Shown here in pieces: positions 51,042 to 61,560 of a stretch of DNA of 64,000 nucleotides. The number at the start of each line of letters is the position of its first letter. Position 1 is the stretch's first letter. Source of the DNA: Sialis fuliginosa. Lineage: Eukaryota; Arthropoda; Insecta; Megaloptera; Sialidae. The stretch spans positions 7,006,001 through 7,070,000 of the forward strand of contig OY540812.1 in NCBI GenBank assembly GCA_961205875.1, given 5' to 3'. The translations under genes and the position numbers were made by a program. Below the pieces are notes generated by a model, which was given only the letters and a program-made list of their open reading frames with translations, did no database searches and was not told the DNA's origin.

Positions 51042-51299
51042 CCAAAAAAGCGACCTATATACATAGCATTGTAGTACAGGTCGAGTATAGTCGAAATCCA
51101 AATTTTTCGAATTTTCTGCTTACCATTTTTTTTAATTTGAGCATGAATTTTGGGCTTAGATTGAATTTTTCCAAAAAAGCGACCTATATACATAGTATTG
51201 TAGTATAGGTCGAGTGTAGTCGAAATCCAAATTTTTGGAATTTTCTGCTTACCATTTTTTTTAATTTAAGCATGAATTTTGGGCTTAGGTTGAATTTTT
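51042..51299. repeat. two-copy tandem duplication, period 129 bp
   Basis: CCAAAAAAGCGACCTATATA starts at 51042 and again at 51171. The two 129-bp units differ at only a handful of positions. A 13-G run follows at 51309-51321. Open frames over both strands here are caused by the duplication. Confidence 0.85.
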
Positions 51300-52723
51300 C
51301 CAAAAAAAGGGGGGGGGGGGGCAAAAAATATTTATAATTATAAATGTATTTAACATTGCATGCATACTTCTATGTTTACACATTTTCTTAATGTATTGAC
51401 TGAAAATAATAAATTAACTGCAAATATTTCAGATCAGCACTTTCTTATAGAGAAGGTTAAGGTTGATAAGTTGCTTATACAATATACATTATTATACATT
51501 TGTACGGTACATACTAGTAATAAAAACGTGTTTTAGGGCATGCACGTACATATAGTATTTATGTTTTACAAATTTAAAAAAACAAGTTTATTGTTAATGT
51601 CTGTTATGTTATGTCATGTTGATCCTAGTATTGGCAACGCAAGGACATAAGAAATTTATAATTACATATTTTTAAATAAATACAATTGGTTATAATGAAA
51701 CGTGGATATAGGTAGGACCGGATTTCGACCTAAGCCCGTTATTTCTAGAGGCCCGCATTTTCGAGCAGACTTCGACCTAGGCAGTCTAGGGCCCGTTATT
51801 TACAGAGGCCTGCATTTTCAAAAGTGGAAGTAAAAAAACCCTTCATATTAATGTTGGCATTTATTTAATTATTGTAAAAAAATCCAAAATAACTGGATTT
51901 TTTACCGGAGCCTGCACTGGAAATCTTGTCTAGGGCCTTATTTTCCATAGTCCCCCCCTAGATTTCGGTTGTGTAAATCAAGCTTTAAAACAATACAAAA
52001 CAATCAATCATGTAGTTTCAAAAAAAAAAAAAAACGTGAAAAACTAATCGACCTTGAGATTCAAAAATAGTCAAATTTTCTATTCAGATATTTACTTTTT
52101 TACACAGAGTCAATTTATTATATTGTGTTACTTGGGTCATTCAGATTAACAAGTTAAAAATAAACTTTTTGTATGACCGAACAATAGAAAAATATTCCAA
52201 AAAATGAATGCTATGTCTTTTCTAAGAAATATTTTTATTTGTTTTATCCCCGTTTACTTGAAACTATGTTTAGTATTCATCACATTGTTTTTAGTGTTTT
52301 CATTTTAACCACTTCCTTATGTAGCAATGAAAGTTTTCCTTAATTAAAAATTGAACATTTTTTTTTACAAAAATTACACAACATAATTTTCATACTTCAA
52401 TCTCAGAATAAGTTATTTAGAATTCGAAGAAAAAACGAAATTCTTTAAAATTTTCTGATTTATTCTCGATTATCCCCTTTCAATTTTATTGATATCATGT
52501 ACAGTACCGGATAACATTCCACCCTTTTTAGTCCGCCACTGTCTGCTCTAATTGCTCCATGGTAGCTACGCCACTATCCCCTATATATCATCTGTAATAT
52601 GCTTAAAATATTAATAAAAATTAAATCAAACTTTGTAGGGTAGACTAAGGAAAGTTATTTCCCGGGCAGAATGTTAGTAATCCCCCACCCTCCCAGTGGC
52701 AAGTTATGAAAAATTTAAAAGAC

Positions 52724-54254
52724 AAAGGCTGTAGCCGGGTAAGCATGCAAAACATGCCTTTACATGGATTTGGCTGATTATTTTTTTGGAAGTCACATTC
52801 TATTAAACATTCAACCTGACCAAATATTAGCTTCCAAAAATTTATAGTTTTCGAAAAAAAATTTTTTTTTGATTTTCAAAAAAAAATTTTTTTTTGATAA
52901 TCTGTCAGTCGAATTTGATGGTGCTTGAAATATATTATAGAGGTACTTATGACTCATCAGAGGTAATTTTATTATGATTCTCTGTACATAATAAACCAGA
53001 AAAAAAAATTAATAAAATTTAAAAAATCAAAAAAGACCATGTTGTCTTCGGAGGGCAATCACAATTTTTTTATATATTATACCTTGTATGTACCCAAACA
53101 ACATATCAAAATCCCAAGTTGATACAAAGGGTATAACATACTTGTATAAATTCGCATGCGGTCGTATCAGAGTGGCGCGAGCGTGGCGCGGGCGAGTTCA
53201 AGTGTCTTAATACTTTTAAAATATCTCTAATTTGTTGCTAAACAGGACTAGGCTAACCCAGAGGCATATCGAAAATTTGACGGGGCCCATAGTCTGACAA
53301 AAACAAAATATAGAGGCCGTAGCCGGGAATATATGGGAACTGCTCCATTGAATTAATTTTACAATTTTTTTTCTCATAGATTGCTTTTTAAGTAAAATTA
53401 AATCGCCCTAAATGTCTGTGCTTCAATATATTCATTTTTGCTCAGATCATTTTTAGAAAAAATAAATAAATCTTGTCTATAGTTTTTAATGGAAGAAGAT
53501 TCGCTAGTTCACAGCGGAAATGTGATTTGTTACTACTAAAGTCGATTATAAACATTTATAAGCGATTTGGGGCGATTTTTTGTTACTTAAAAAGCAACCT
53601 ATAAGAAAAAAAATTGTAAAATTAATTCAATGGAGCAGTTCCCATATATTCCCGGCTACGGCCTCTATATTTTGTTTTTGTCAGACTATGGGCCCCGTCA
53701 AATTTTCGATATGCTTCTGGGTTAGCCCAGTCCTGTTTAGCAACAAATTAGAGATATTTTAAAAGTATTAAGACACTTGAACTCGCCCGCGCCACGCTCG
53801 CGCCACTCTGATACGACCGCATGCGAATTTATACGAGTATGTTATACCCTTTGTATCAATTTGGGATTTTGATATGTTGTTTGGGTATATACAAGGTATA
53901 ATATATAAAAAAATTGTGATTGCCCTCCGAAGACAACATGGTCTTTTTTGATTTTTTAAATTTTATTAATTTTTTTTCCTGGTTTATTATGTACAGAGAA
54001 TCATAATAAAATTACCTCTGATGAGTCATGAGTACCTCTATAATATATTTTAAGCACCATCAAATTCGACTGACAGATTATCAAAAAAAAATTTTTTTTT
54101 GAAAATCAAAAAAAATTTTTTTTTCGAAAATTATAAATTTTTGGAAGCTAATATTTGGTCAGATTGAATGTTTAATAGAATGTGACTTCCAAAAAAATAA
54201 TCAGCCAAATCCATGTAAAGGCATGTTTTGCATGCTTACCCGGCTACAGCCTTT
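52724..54254. repeat. 1.5-kb near-perfect inverted repeat (hairpin 1)
   Basis: The left arm 52724-53413 and right arm 53565-54254 are each about 690 bp and complementary almost base for base. They start AAAGGCTGTAGCCGGGTAAG and end with its inverse. The spacer is about 151 bp. No target duplication was found at the borders. The arms include 'GGCCGTAGCCGGGAATATA' and a short run of alternating A and T blocks. Mismatches are few, for example CATACTTG against CATACTCG, so the inversion is recent or kept similar by conversion. Its transcript would form a very long double-stranded RNA. Confidence 0.85.
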
Positions 54255-54278
54255 TACCATATCATTACAAAACATTTA

Positions 54279-55232
54279 TATACAGGATGATTCAGCAATG
54301 TCATGCCAAACTTTAACAGTACATCGAGAAAAATATTTTAAGCAAAAAACATTATATAAACATGTGTCCGAAAATTTGTCATGAGGGGGCTACAGCTTTC
54401 CAAAGATTTTACTCAAAATTAGTTTTTATTTAATATCTTGAGAACCCATTGTGTTATAGTTATGAAATTTGATACAGGGTTTAGTATTAATAAGTGTTAT
54501 CTATATCCAGTATCAACCAAAAGTAATTTTGACCAGGGTTGTATGGGCCCAGGAGGCCCGTCGATTTTTATCCAGTATTTTTTGTTCTTCAATTTTTTCC
54601 TGACTTAAAAATTTGAAAAAGACTGCATGAGACAAAATACACAAAAATATACTTTGCTCATTTATCATAGGATAAACCGTTTACGAGCAATATCGATGCA
54701 AAAGAAAGCATGCAGAATTTTACTTATTTTTTATCATAGAACAAGAATATAAAACTATTTTTTGTAATTTGAAGCATCCGTATTAAGTAAAATTCTGCAT
54801 CCTTTCTTTTGCATCCATATATATCGTAAACGGTTTATCCTATGATAAATGAGTAAAGTATATTTTTGTGTATTTTGTGCCATACAATCTTATTCAAATG
54901 TCTAATTCAGGAAAAAATTAAAGAACAAAAAAATACTAGATAAAAATCGATGGGCCCACTGGCCCCATACAGCCCTGATCTAAATTATAATTGTTCAATA
55001 CTGGAAATCGATAACACTTATTAATACTAAACCCTGTATCAAATTTCATAATTTTAGCACAATGGGGTCTCCAGATATTAAATAAAAACTATTTTTGAAT
55101 AAAATCTTTGGAGGGCTGTAGCCCCCTTACGAAAAATTTCCGAACACATGTTCATATAATGTTTTTTGCTTAAAATATGTCTCTTAATTTACTGTTCAAG
55201 TTTGGCACGACAGCACTGAATCACCCTGTATA
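54279..55232. mobile_element. 0.95-kb foldback element (hairpin 2)
   Basis: TATACAGGATGATTCAGCAA and the mirrored TGAATCACCCTGTATA form the ends. The arms (54279-54728 and 54782-55232) are complementary over about 450 bp around a 53-bp loop, more diverged than hairpin 1. It starts 25 bp after hairpin 1. A half-copy lies at 16018-16318. It is non-coding. Confidence 0.8.
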
Positions 55233-56329
55233 ACGAAACGTTAACTAATAAATACATGATACATTTATTCAGACGCTAAGGAAATCAAAAGTTCTACAAT
55301 AAGCGGTAGCTAACATGATTGGACTAAACGACAGGCAGATTCATATTAACACAATTTTCACTGACGTAGTACATCTATCTAATTCATATCGTTTTGGAAT
55401 TAAATGTAATTTTTAAATTATCAGGTTAGTTTTTCTAAAAATGTGTATTAAATCATTATCGACATTAGGAAATTAAAAAAACTAATATTCATAATACAAA
55501 TGTGAGTCTTATTTCTTACAAATTTTAGAGAGTATGTAAAAACGATTGCCAGTTTTTTAACTTGGAGTATCGCATATTACTATCTTTATTTTGTGGGCTA
55601 ACCTAGTGCCTGTGTGAATCGTACCGTCTAATCCCCACCTACCACTGCAATCTTAAATGAAACAGACTATAGAACAGTTGTCATTATTGATTGTTCAACG
55701 CCATCTCTACAAAATAAACTTAACCGAGAAAATATAAAAAAATAATGACTTTGAAATTGATAACAAATATTATATATTGTGATGTAAACATTGCATTCAT
55801 TAATAATCGAATTTCATAATATAATACATATATTTATATTTTATAATGTACGTAAAGAAAACGAAACTTGAATTACATCCCTATATTTGAATATAATAAT
55901 TTAGGCAATTCGATAACACATCATACCAGACGCAATATTGTTATAAAAATTATAACTTTAAAATCAGTATTAGATGGAACCATTAATTTTTTTAAATACA
56001 TTCAAATTCTCCGTAAAACCACTTTTATGAGACCTTTTTTTAATAACCGTATCTAAGGTCAATTGGGAAAAGTTTAATTACATATACGTAAGTAAATATA
56101 TATTTTTTATTTTTTGTTAGTTTATTTATAAATTATTTTAGCTATAAAACCTGTATATTTAATTGGATGATATTTATTATTTCAATCGTTCAAAAGTTTT
56201 TTTATGAATAATATTTTTATTTATAATCAAGAAATATGATCATTGATAAAAATTTGTATTAAGAAAAATTAAATTGCTATATTAATTTTATAAATTATCT
56301 ATAATCTGTTATGCCAAGTATGGCGCATC

Positions 56330-57070
56330 GCACACGTACGGTACGGTTTAAAACCGTGCATACGAACCTGACGCGGATGAAATGCATCGGATTGACTCGT
56401 CCAGTTAAAAACCTAATCAAGGAACTTTAAGGCGAACTTAACATGCTTTTGCTATGGTCTCCGCACAATTACGGTTTGTATGCACGGTTTCAAACGAAAA
56501 CTAGCTATAGTTATGACTTTCATTTGTTATAATTGGAGAGAAGATTGGTAAAATGGACAATATATCAGTATTTTATCCGGGATTGATAATAATGATGTCA
56601 AAAAATCAATTAAATTCATTTTTAATCCAATTTCAGAAATACATTAAATTATCATTCTCTACGACCTAACGTTTTTTTCTTTTTTTTACTTGCGACAGTA
56701 AAAAAACAATAATTAATATTATATATATTAAATATAATCATACCTTTTTATTTTTTTTAAAAACAAAACGAAAACTAACTCGGAGACAATTTCACACCCA
56801 CAATAGGCTGCTCGCGTACACGGTAATAGAATAAAACAACGTGTAAATGTGTGTCTGCTATTAGAATCGCGGCGCCTACTGTCGTCTGGTGTCGGCCGAA
56901 CCGGGGAATCCCACGCCGGCACCAACCGGCGTAATTGTGAATCGGCGTAAATCGAACAGGCGCAAAACGACGTTTACCTGTATTTTAAAACCGTATGCAT
57001 GAGGAGCTTAACAGGTTCCCTGATCCGGTAACCGCGTCAGGGAACCTGATGCGAAAACCGGACGTGTGAG
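56330..57070. mobile_element. TIR element with CGCACACGTACGG ends and a G+C-rich core
   Basis: The left CGCACACGTACGGTACGGTT and 'GAACCTGACGCGGATGAAAT' pair with the right 'GGGAACCTGATGCGAAAACC' and 'GGACGTGTGAG'. The interior at about 56780-56990 is far more G+C-rich than anything around it. The minus-strand frame of 65 codons there shows no known domain. Confidence 0.6.
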
Positions 57071-57505
57071 AAACAATAATTTTGTATTAACAAAAAATCT
57101 ATGAATATAAATGAGAATGTTTATTTAGACATCATTTTTGTGTTACTAATAATCATAAAAATAATCATTCATTTAGAGTCCAGGTTTTGTGAAGTATTAT
57201 TAGATAAAAAAAAAAGTGATGCAGTGTAACAAAAGGGGGAGGGGGGTTAAAAATGTGTGAATTTTATATTATTTTATATTCATTTTTTGTTTTTGTTGCT
57301 GACGTGTTCCATATCATTATTATTATATGATTTAATTTTTTATTTTCCAATAAAAATATGAAACGACATTCAATTTTTACTTCCATGTTCTGAAAGAAAT
57401 GGAAGTATTGTAATACCATCGAAAAATCGTGTCCGAGAAAATGACAAATTCTCATTGTACTAACTTCAAAACGTAAAGAAAAGTTAATTTCCGCATGGCG
57501 GCTGT

Positions 57506-57552
57506 GTGTGTCTGTGTGTCCGTGTGTCCGTGTGGCTGTGTGTCTGTGTGTC
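57506..57552. repeat. TGTGTGTC-type microsatellite
   Basis: Interrupted TGTGTG(T/G)C(T/C) units run here. They lead into a repeat-like tail extending to about 57900, and they cause the 111-residue frame on the minus strand. Confidence 0.7.
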
Positions 57553-58475
57553 AGGATGTAGATTTTTTTTCGTTCACGATAACTACTGTAAAAATGCACC
57601 GACCTAAATTATTTTTAGGGAAAATGTTTGTCTCAGTGAGTACTCCAGACCTATTGATTTTGGTGCTAATCGGATTAGAGGTTTTGGAAATATTCGAAAT
57701 TTTGTAACTTTTTTCGTCTAAAAAGTGAACATTGCCAGTATTATCTCACTAATTTTGATAAGATTTGGTACATTTACAGTTTAATTGAATCTAAGGGACA
57801 TTTATTATTTGTACGTGTCCAAACAGCCATTAAAGGGGTGAAAAACACACTTAAAATTTGAATTTTAAATACTAATTAATACGTCATTAATTTATGTTGC
57901 CTTGGAAACAAATGCAACTAAATTCAGATTGCCAAATTAGTTGTTCTACGAATGTGTATTATGTTTTGGACATTATATATTTATATACAAATGGCAATAA
58001 CTGCTGTAACCGTCGTAAGTATATATATTTTTTTATGTATTACGAAATTACGATATATGTATATTCATAGTAATAGTAGGTTATATAAATAAAATATTTT
58101 AAAAAAAATTCATATTTAAAAATTATTTAAAAAGATAGAAAGAACATGGAAGTCATGTATGGTTCTCCATACCGATATTTAATAAAACTACACCTCACAA
58201 ATACAACTTCAAACTTTGAACAATATACACAAATATATTTATATTTACAGTAATGTACACCAAACAAATAATTTTATCGCAAATTAATGTTGAAAGTAAA
58301 TTAATTTAATTTTTTTTTCGGTACGTGCATTGTTGTTATAAAATTATCTGACTATAAAATTAGTTTTAAACATTTTTTTTTCTTGGTCATTATAAATAAC
58401 TATTTATCAATTTACACGTCTATACAGAATTCCAATATTAAAAGAATTAATATTTAAACAAAAATATTAACTTAC

Positions 58476-58542
58476 CATTTTCACTTGATCTTTTCACAAT
58501 TCTTTGACAATAAAACACAACTTTATCAATAAATATCTTCAT
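58476..58542 (-). CDS. CD36-family receptor, alternative first coding exon (distal, 22-residue tail)
   Basis: An ATG at 58542 opens 22 codons, MKIFIDKVVFYCQRIVKRSS then EN, followed by one base and a G|GTAAGTT donor. That base plus GA from exon 2 gives Gly, so the joined protein reads SENG-TFIYLLLG. The tail length and the basic QRIVKR stretch before the membrane span suit a CD36 N-terminus. The exon may begin at 58571, where TATGTTTTTTGTATTAAG is a fair acceptor for a non-coding exon farther upstream. Splicing to exon 2 would remove an intron of about 39.4 kb. The phase agreement with exon 2 is the main support. Similarity at this divergent end of the family cannot be judged by eye. Confidence 0.6.
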
Positions 58543-60244
58543 TTTTGATTAAACAATCCCTAAACGAAGTTCTTAATACAAAAAACATAAAATAAATAAA
58601 GGTTCTCAAAGCTTCACAACACTTTCTTAAATGTCAACTGTACATTTCACAAATATTAATTACTCCAACTACAGAAAAATGTCTCACTAATCACCTTATT
58701 TAATTAAACATACATGAACAAATTTAATTTTAAAAGAGATTACTGACTTATGCATTTATGTAGCAGAGAGCAACTATTAATAAAGTTTATCAATTCATAT
58801 TTTCTATATGTAAAAATAACGGATACGGCTTGCACAGACAAAGTTTAATCTAATTACATAATGTATCCATAATACACATTAATTAATTTATATTTAAAAT
58901 GAAAAATAAATTAATCATATTTCAATTGAACTGGAGTTGGAATATTTTGATAAAACAATGTAATTTAATATTTATTTTATTCACTTCTTATTAGATCCGT
59001 TTGTTTATGATTTTTATACAGGGTGTCTTCAGATGTAAGATAAAAATTGTTTGAAGATATACAAGAAAAAAAAATTATAGAAATATGTGCAATGTGCATA
59101 GATGTAAATACATATGTACTGACTGAAGCAAAAATAGTGACTGACTGCTTTTATCTTTTTCAAAATGAATATAGTATTAATTTATCATACTAGTACGTAA
59201 TTTGTTTGATTTTTTGATAATTTGTAAGTAATCTTTTATTTCGTCATATTTATTTAGGTGAAAAAATACGCCAATAATATTTTTTATTCACTTTATCATA
59301 TTTTTCTCTAAAACAAAATAAGCTACTGGCACCAGTTTTGGGTAGTACCCCAGTGTTGGACACTTGTTTAATTATATACATACTGAATCATTATAGATAC
59401 TTAACTGTAAAACAGCTTAATTTGATGACAATCGGTCAATGGGTGTCAAAATGGTGGACATTTAAACTAATTATTAGTGTAATCTATTTATTTATGATTA
59501 TATTATCATAGCATCTGCTGTTTTGAATTTTACGATTTTTTATTTTAAAACTTTTGTGTCGTAGTACTTATCATTTTGTAATCATATCACTGAGTACCCA
59601 TTACTAGTTTTACTTTGTCCATTACTGCAGAAAAAACATAAACAAAATAAAAGGTTATAATTTAAAAAAAGAAACTATCTTTATATGCTGATAAATCGAT
59701 ATTTTATTATTTTTTTAATTATTTTGAATCAATTTTTACAGACTACTCTTTGAAACATTATGTAAAAAAATTGTAATAAATCATTTTTAGTGGTCAACTT
59801 TAAATATTCGATTGAACTTTTCTAGGTTTGTTTAGTTAATTCAATGCATTTTTTAATAATAAAATAATAACACAACCTAATTAATTAAGTAACAACAATA
59901 TAACACACGAATTCTACAATAATTTTTTTATGAATTAAAAATAACTATCAAAATTATACAAACTTACAATACATACATTATAAAAGTAAAAATCTTATAC
60001 TTGCATTATAATTTTAGGTTCGGCGTTTTTCTAACATGCACTATTTAAAAAACTATACAAGAACTTATGAAAAAATACCATATCAACGAACAAATTAACA
60101 TTTTACATATAATATACAAAAATACACATTTGAATTATTTTTTTTATTAATGCACAAACACAATATATAAATTTTATAATTTTTTTATAAAACAAAATTT
60201 AATACACGAAATATCAACTACGTACTACAACAAAATAATTTTAC

Positions 60245-60386
60245 CTGTGTTTTACAAATCGGACACACAGTAATCGCGATTTTACCACAATAATATTAAT
60301 TACTCAGCATTGCGATAAAATTCATAACAATCCGAGCAACGTATAAAAACAAATAATATGATAAATTAATTCACGAGAACGAAAGT
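60245..60386 (-). other. putative non-coding first exon of the CD36-family gene
   Basis: Reverse-strand stretch of less skewed base composition running from an Inr-like site near 60386 to a clean ACACAG|GTAAAA donor at 60245. It has no long open frame and would be 5' untranslated sequence. It could splice to the acceptor at 58572 in front of the distal ATG, removing about 1.7 kb. Position, strand and splice polarity agree with the receptor gene, but the call rests on signals alone and it could belong to another transcript. Confidence 0.35.
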
Positions 60387-60424
60387 GAATCCATACTAGA
60401 TTCGTCTCTGTATTTTTTTATTGG
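60381..60424 (-). promoter_or_regulatory. putative core promoter: CCAAT, TATA-like and Inr
   Basis: On the minus strand CCAAT (60424-60420) is followed by the TATA-like TAAAAAAATA (60420-60411) and the Inr-like TTCACTTTC with its A at 60386. The A/T box lies about 25-34 bp before the Inr A, which is canonical spacing. A/T boxes are common by chance in such DNA, so the spacing and the downstream donor carry the case. Confidence 0.3.
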
Positions 60425-60791
60425 TTATCAGAGGTCATAATGAAATGCATAGACAGTAAACATCTACAAGCGAAACTAGGTTTAACGCATATGTATACAT
60501 ATATACTTAAATGCATTTGTATATGTGTGTGATAAACGACTGGCACAGCCCTACATAATATAATGCATGCACGTGTTTTTATTTTTAAGTCAAACACTTC
60601 ATTACTAAACGTGCAATTTGTTCAATTGTTTAATCATGATGAAGAGTTAAAATATTTATATTTTATGATTTTAATTGTGTGCCTAATATTAAATAGAAAT
60701 TTTCATTGTAATTAAGTATGTCCAATATTCTTAAAACCGAATGTGCCTAAAGAGAAATGAGGTAAATACAAACATCAGTAATCTATGTATA

Positions 60792-61348
60792 TTAGGGTGT
60801 TTTTTTCGGTCCCGCAGGCCTATGTTTTAGCTTTAGATCAAAAGTTAATTGTCCCAAAATTTCAGACTCATATAGATCAAACCTGTGGACGGCGCAAACC
60901 GAGTATTTTTCCCATTTGATTAACATGGGGAAAATTACTTTTTTCTTTATGCGAAAAATGTATTTATTTTAATTTCTTACAGCAGCATATGATAGAGAAT
61001 AAAATTTCTTACAAAAAAGATTCCAAGTGTTCAATTCATAGATCGAATATTTTTAAAGATATGTATGTTCGTTTAAACATTATCATAAAAAGTAAAATCC
61101 AATTTTTATGATCATTTTTAAACAAACATTTCTTAAAATTTATTGGATTTATGAATTGAACACTTAATTCTCTACAAAATATTCCACTGAGAAATTTTCA
61201 AAAAAAATTGTTTTCAACGAGATATTCACGCGTAAGTAAAAAAGTAATTTTTCCCAGAGTCTGAAATTTTGGGACTATTAACTTTTGATCCAAAGCTAAA
61301 ACATAGGCCTACGGGACCGAAAAAATAAAAATTAAAAAAACACCCTAA
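60792..61348. mobile_element. foldback MITE with TTAGGGTGTTTTTTT ends and 6-bp duplication
   Basis: TTAGGGTGTTTTTTT opens and AAAAAAACACCCTAA closes the element, flanked by TGTATA on both sides. The halves are complementary through 'GGTCCCGCAGGCCTATGTTT' and 'AAGTGTTCAATTCAT'. It is 557 bp and non-coding. A partial relative lies at 48436-48665. Confidence 0.7.
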
Positions 61349-61374
61349 TGTATACAAACATACATATAATAACA

Positions 61375-61560
61375 AGTCCTGATTGATTAACTGATTCATC
61401 ATCGCCGAGCCAAAACCCCTAGACCAAGAAATGTGTAATTTCAGGAGTTTCTTCCTTTTATGACGTAAGCACCCAACTAAGAAAGTTTTTTTTTAAATTC
61501 AACCCCTACGGGAATAAAAAGGGGTATAAAAGTTTGTATGGTAAAAAAAATTTGTTTTAT
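61375..61560 (+). repeat. dispersed 'ACTCATCAACGCC' repeat, copy 3 (longest)
   Basis: It reads GATTGATTAACTGATTCATC, 'ATCGCCGAGCCAAAACCCCT', 'AGACCAAGAAATGTGTAATT' and then 'AACCCCTACGGGAATAAAAA'. The longer tail is not seen in the other two copies. Confidence 0.5.

Larger units (their letters stand above)
42240..58475 (-). other. intron of the distal isoform / upstream region of the proximal isoform
   Basis: This lies between the two alternative first exons. The part just above 42240 must hold any promoter of the proximal isoform. A minus-strand TCAGT Inr-like site sits with its A at 42399, but no well-placed TATA box was seen. Farther on are the condensin-like exons (opposite strand) and a dense set of foldback elements: 44824, 50369, 52724, 54279 and 56330. 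The gaps between them hold A/T-rich sequence without recognisable features. Confidence 0.5.
16871..60386 (-). other. CD36 / class B scavenger receptor family gene, 5' part (gene span)
   Basis: This is the extent of the minus-strand gene visible in the window, from the putative distal promoter to the last recognised exon. Parts in transcript order are a possible non-coding exon (60245-60386), alternative first coding exons (58476-58542 or 42062-42239), exon 2 (18950-19041), exon 3 (17224-17384) and exon 4 (16871-17015). Joined, the visible protein is 155 residues from the distal first exon or 192 from the proximal one. The family usually has 480-550 residues, two membrane spans near the ends and a large glycosylated ectodomain that binds lipids, lipoproteins or pheromones. 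The C-terminal two thirds, with the second membrane span, lie beyond the left edge. I cannot tell which insect subfamily it belongs to, so no symbol is given. Confidence 0.85.

Noticed and set aside
50987-51208. Open frames of 68 codons on both strands
   Set aside because: They follow the 129-bp tandem duplication and repeat the same residues (for example YIGRFFGK/YIGRFFGF); they are repeat shadows.
53580-53762. 60-codon frame in hairpin 1
   Set aside because: It sits in the right arm of the inverted repeat and has no recognisable domain.
56728-56925. Frame with SRRRDSNSRH, and a tRNA-like 'CCGGTTCGGCC' segment
   Set aside because: No cloverleaf could be formed and no A box was found; it is interior sequence of the TIR element at 56330.
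57264-57599. Longest open frame, 111 codons, minus strand
   Set aside because: Its N-terminal half is the translation of a TGTGTGTC microsatellite and the rest is A/T-driven; it has no domain or splice support.
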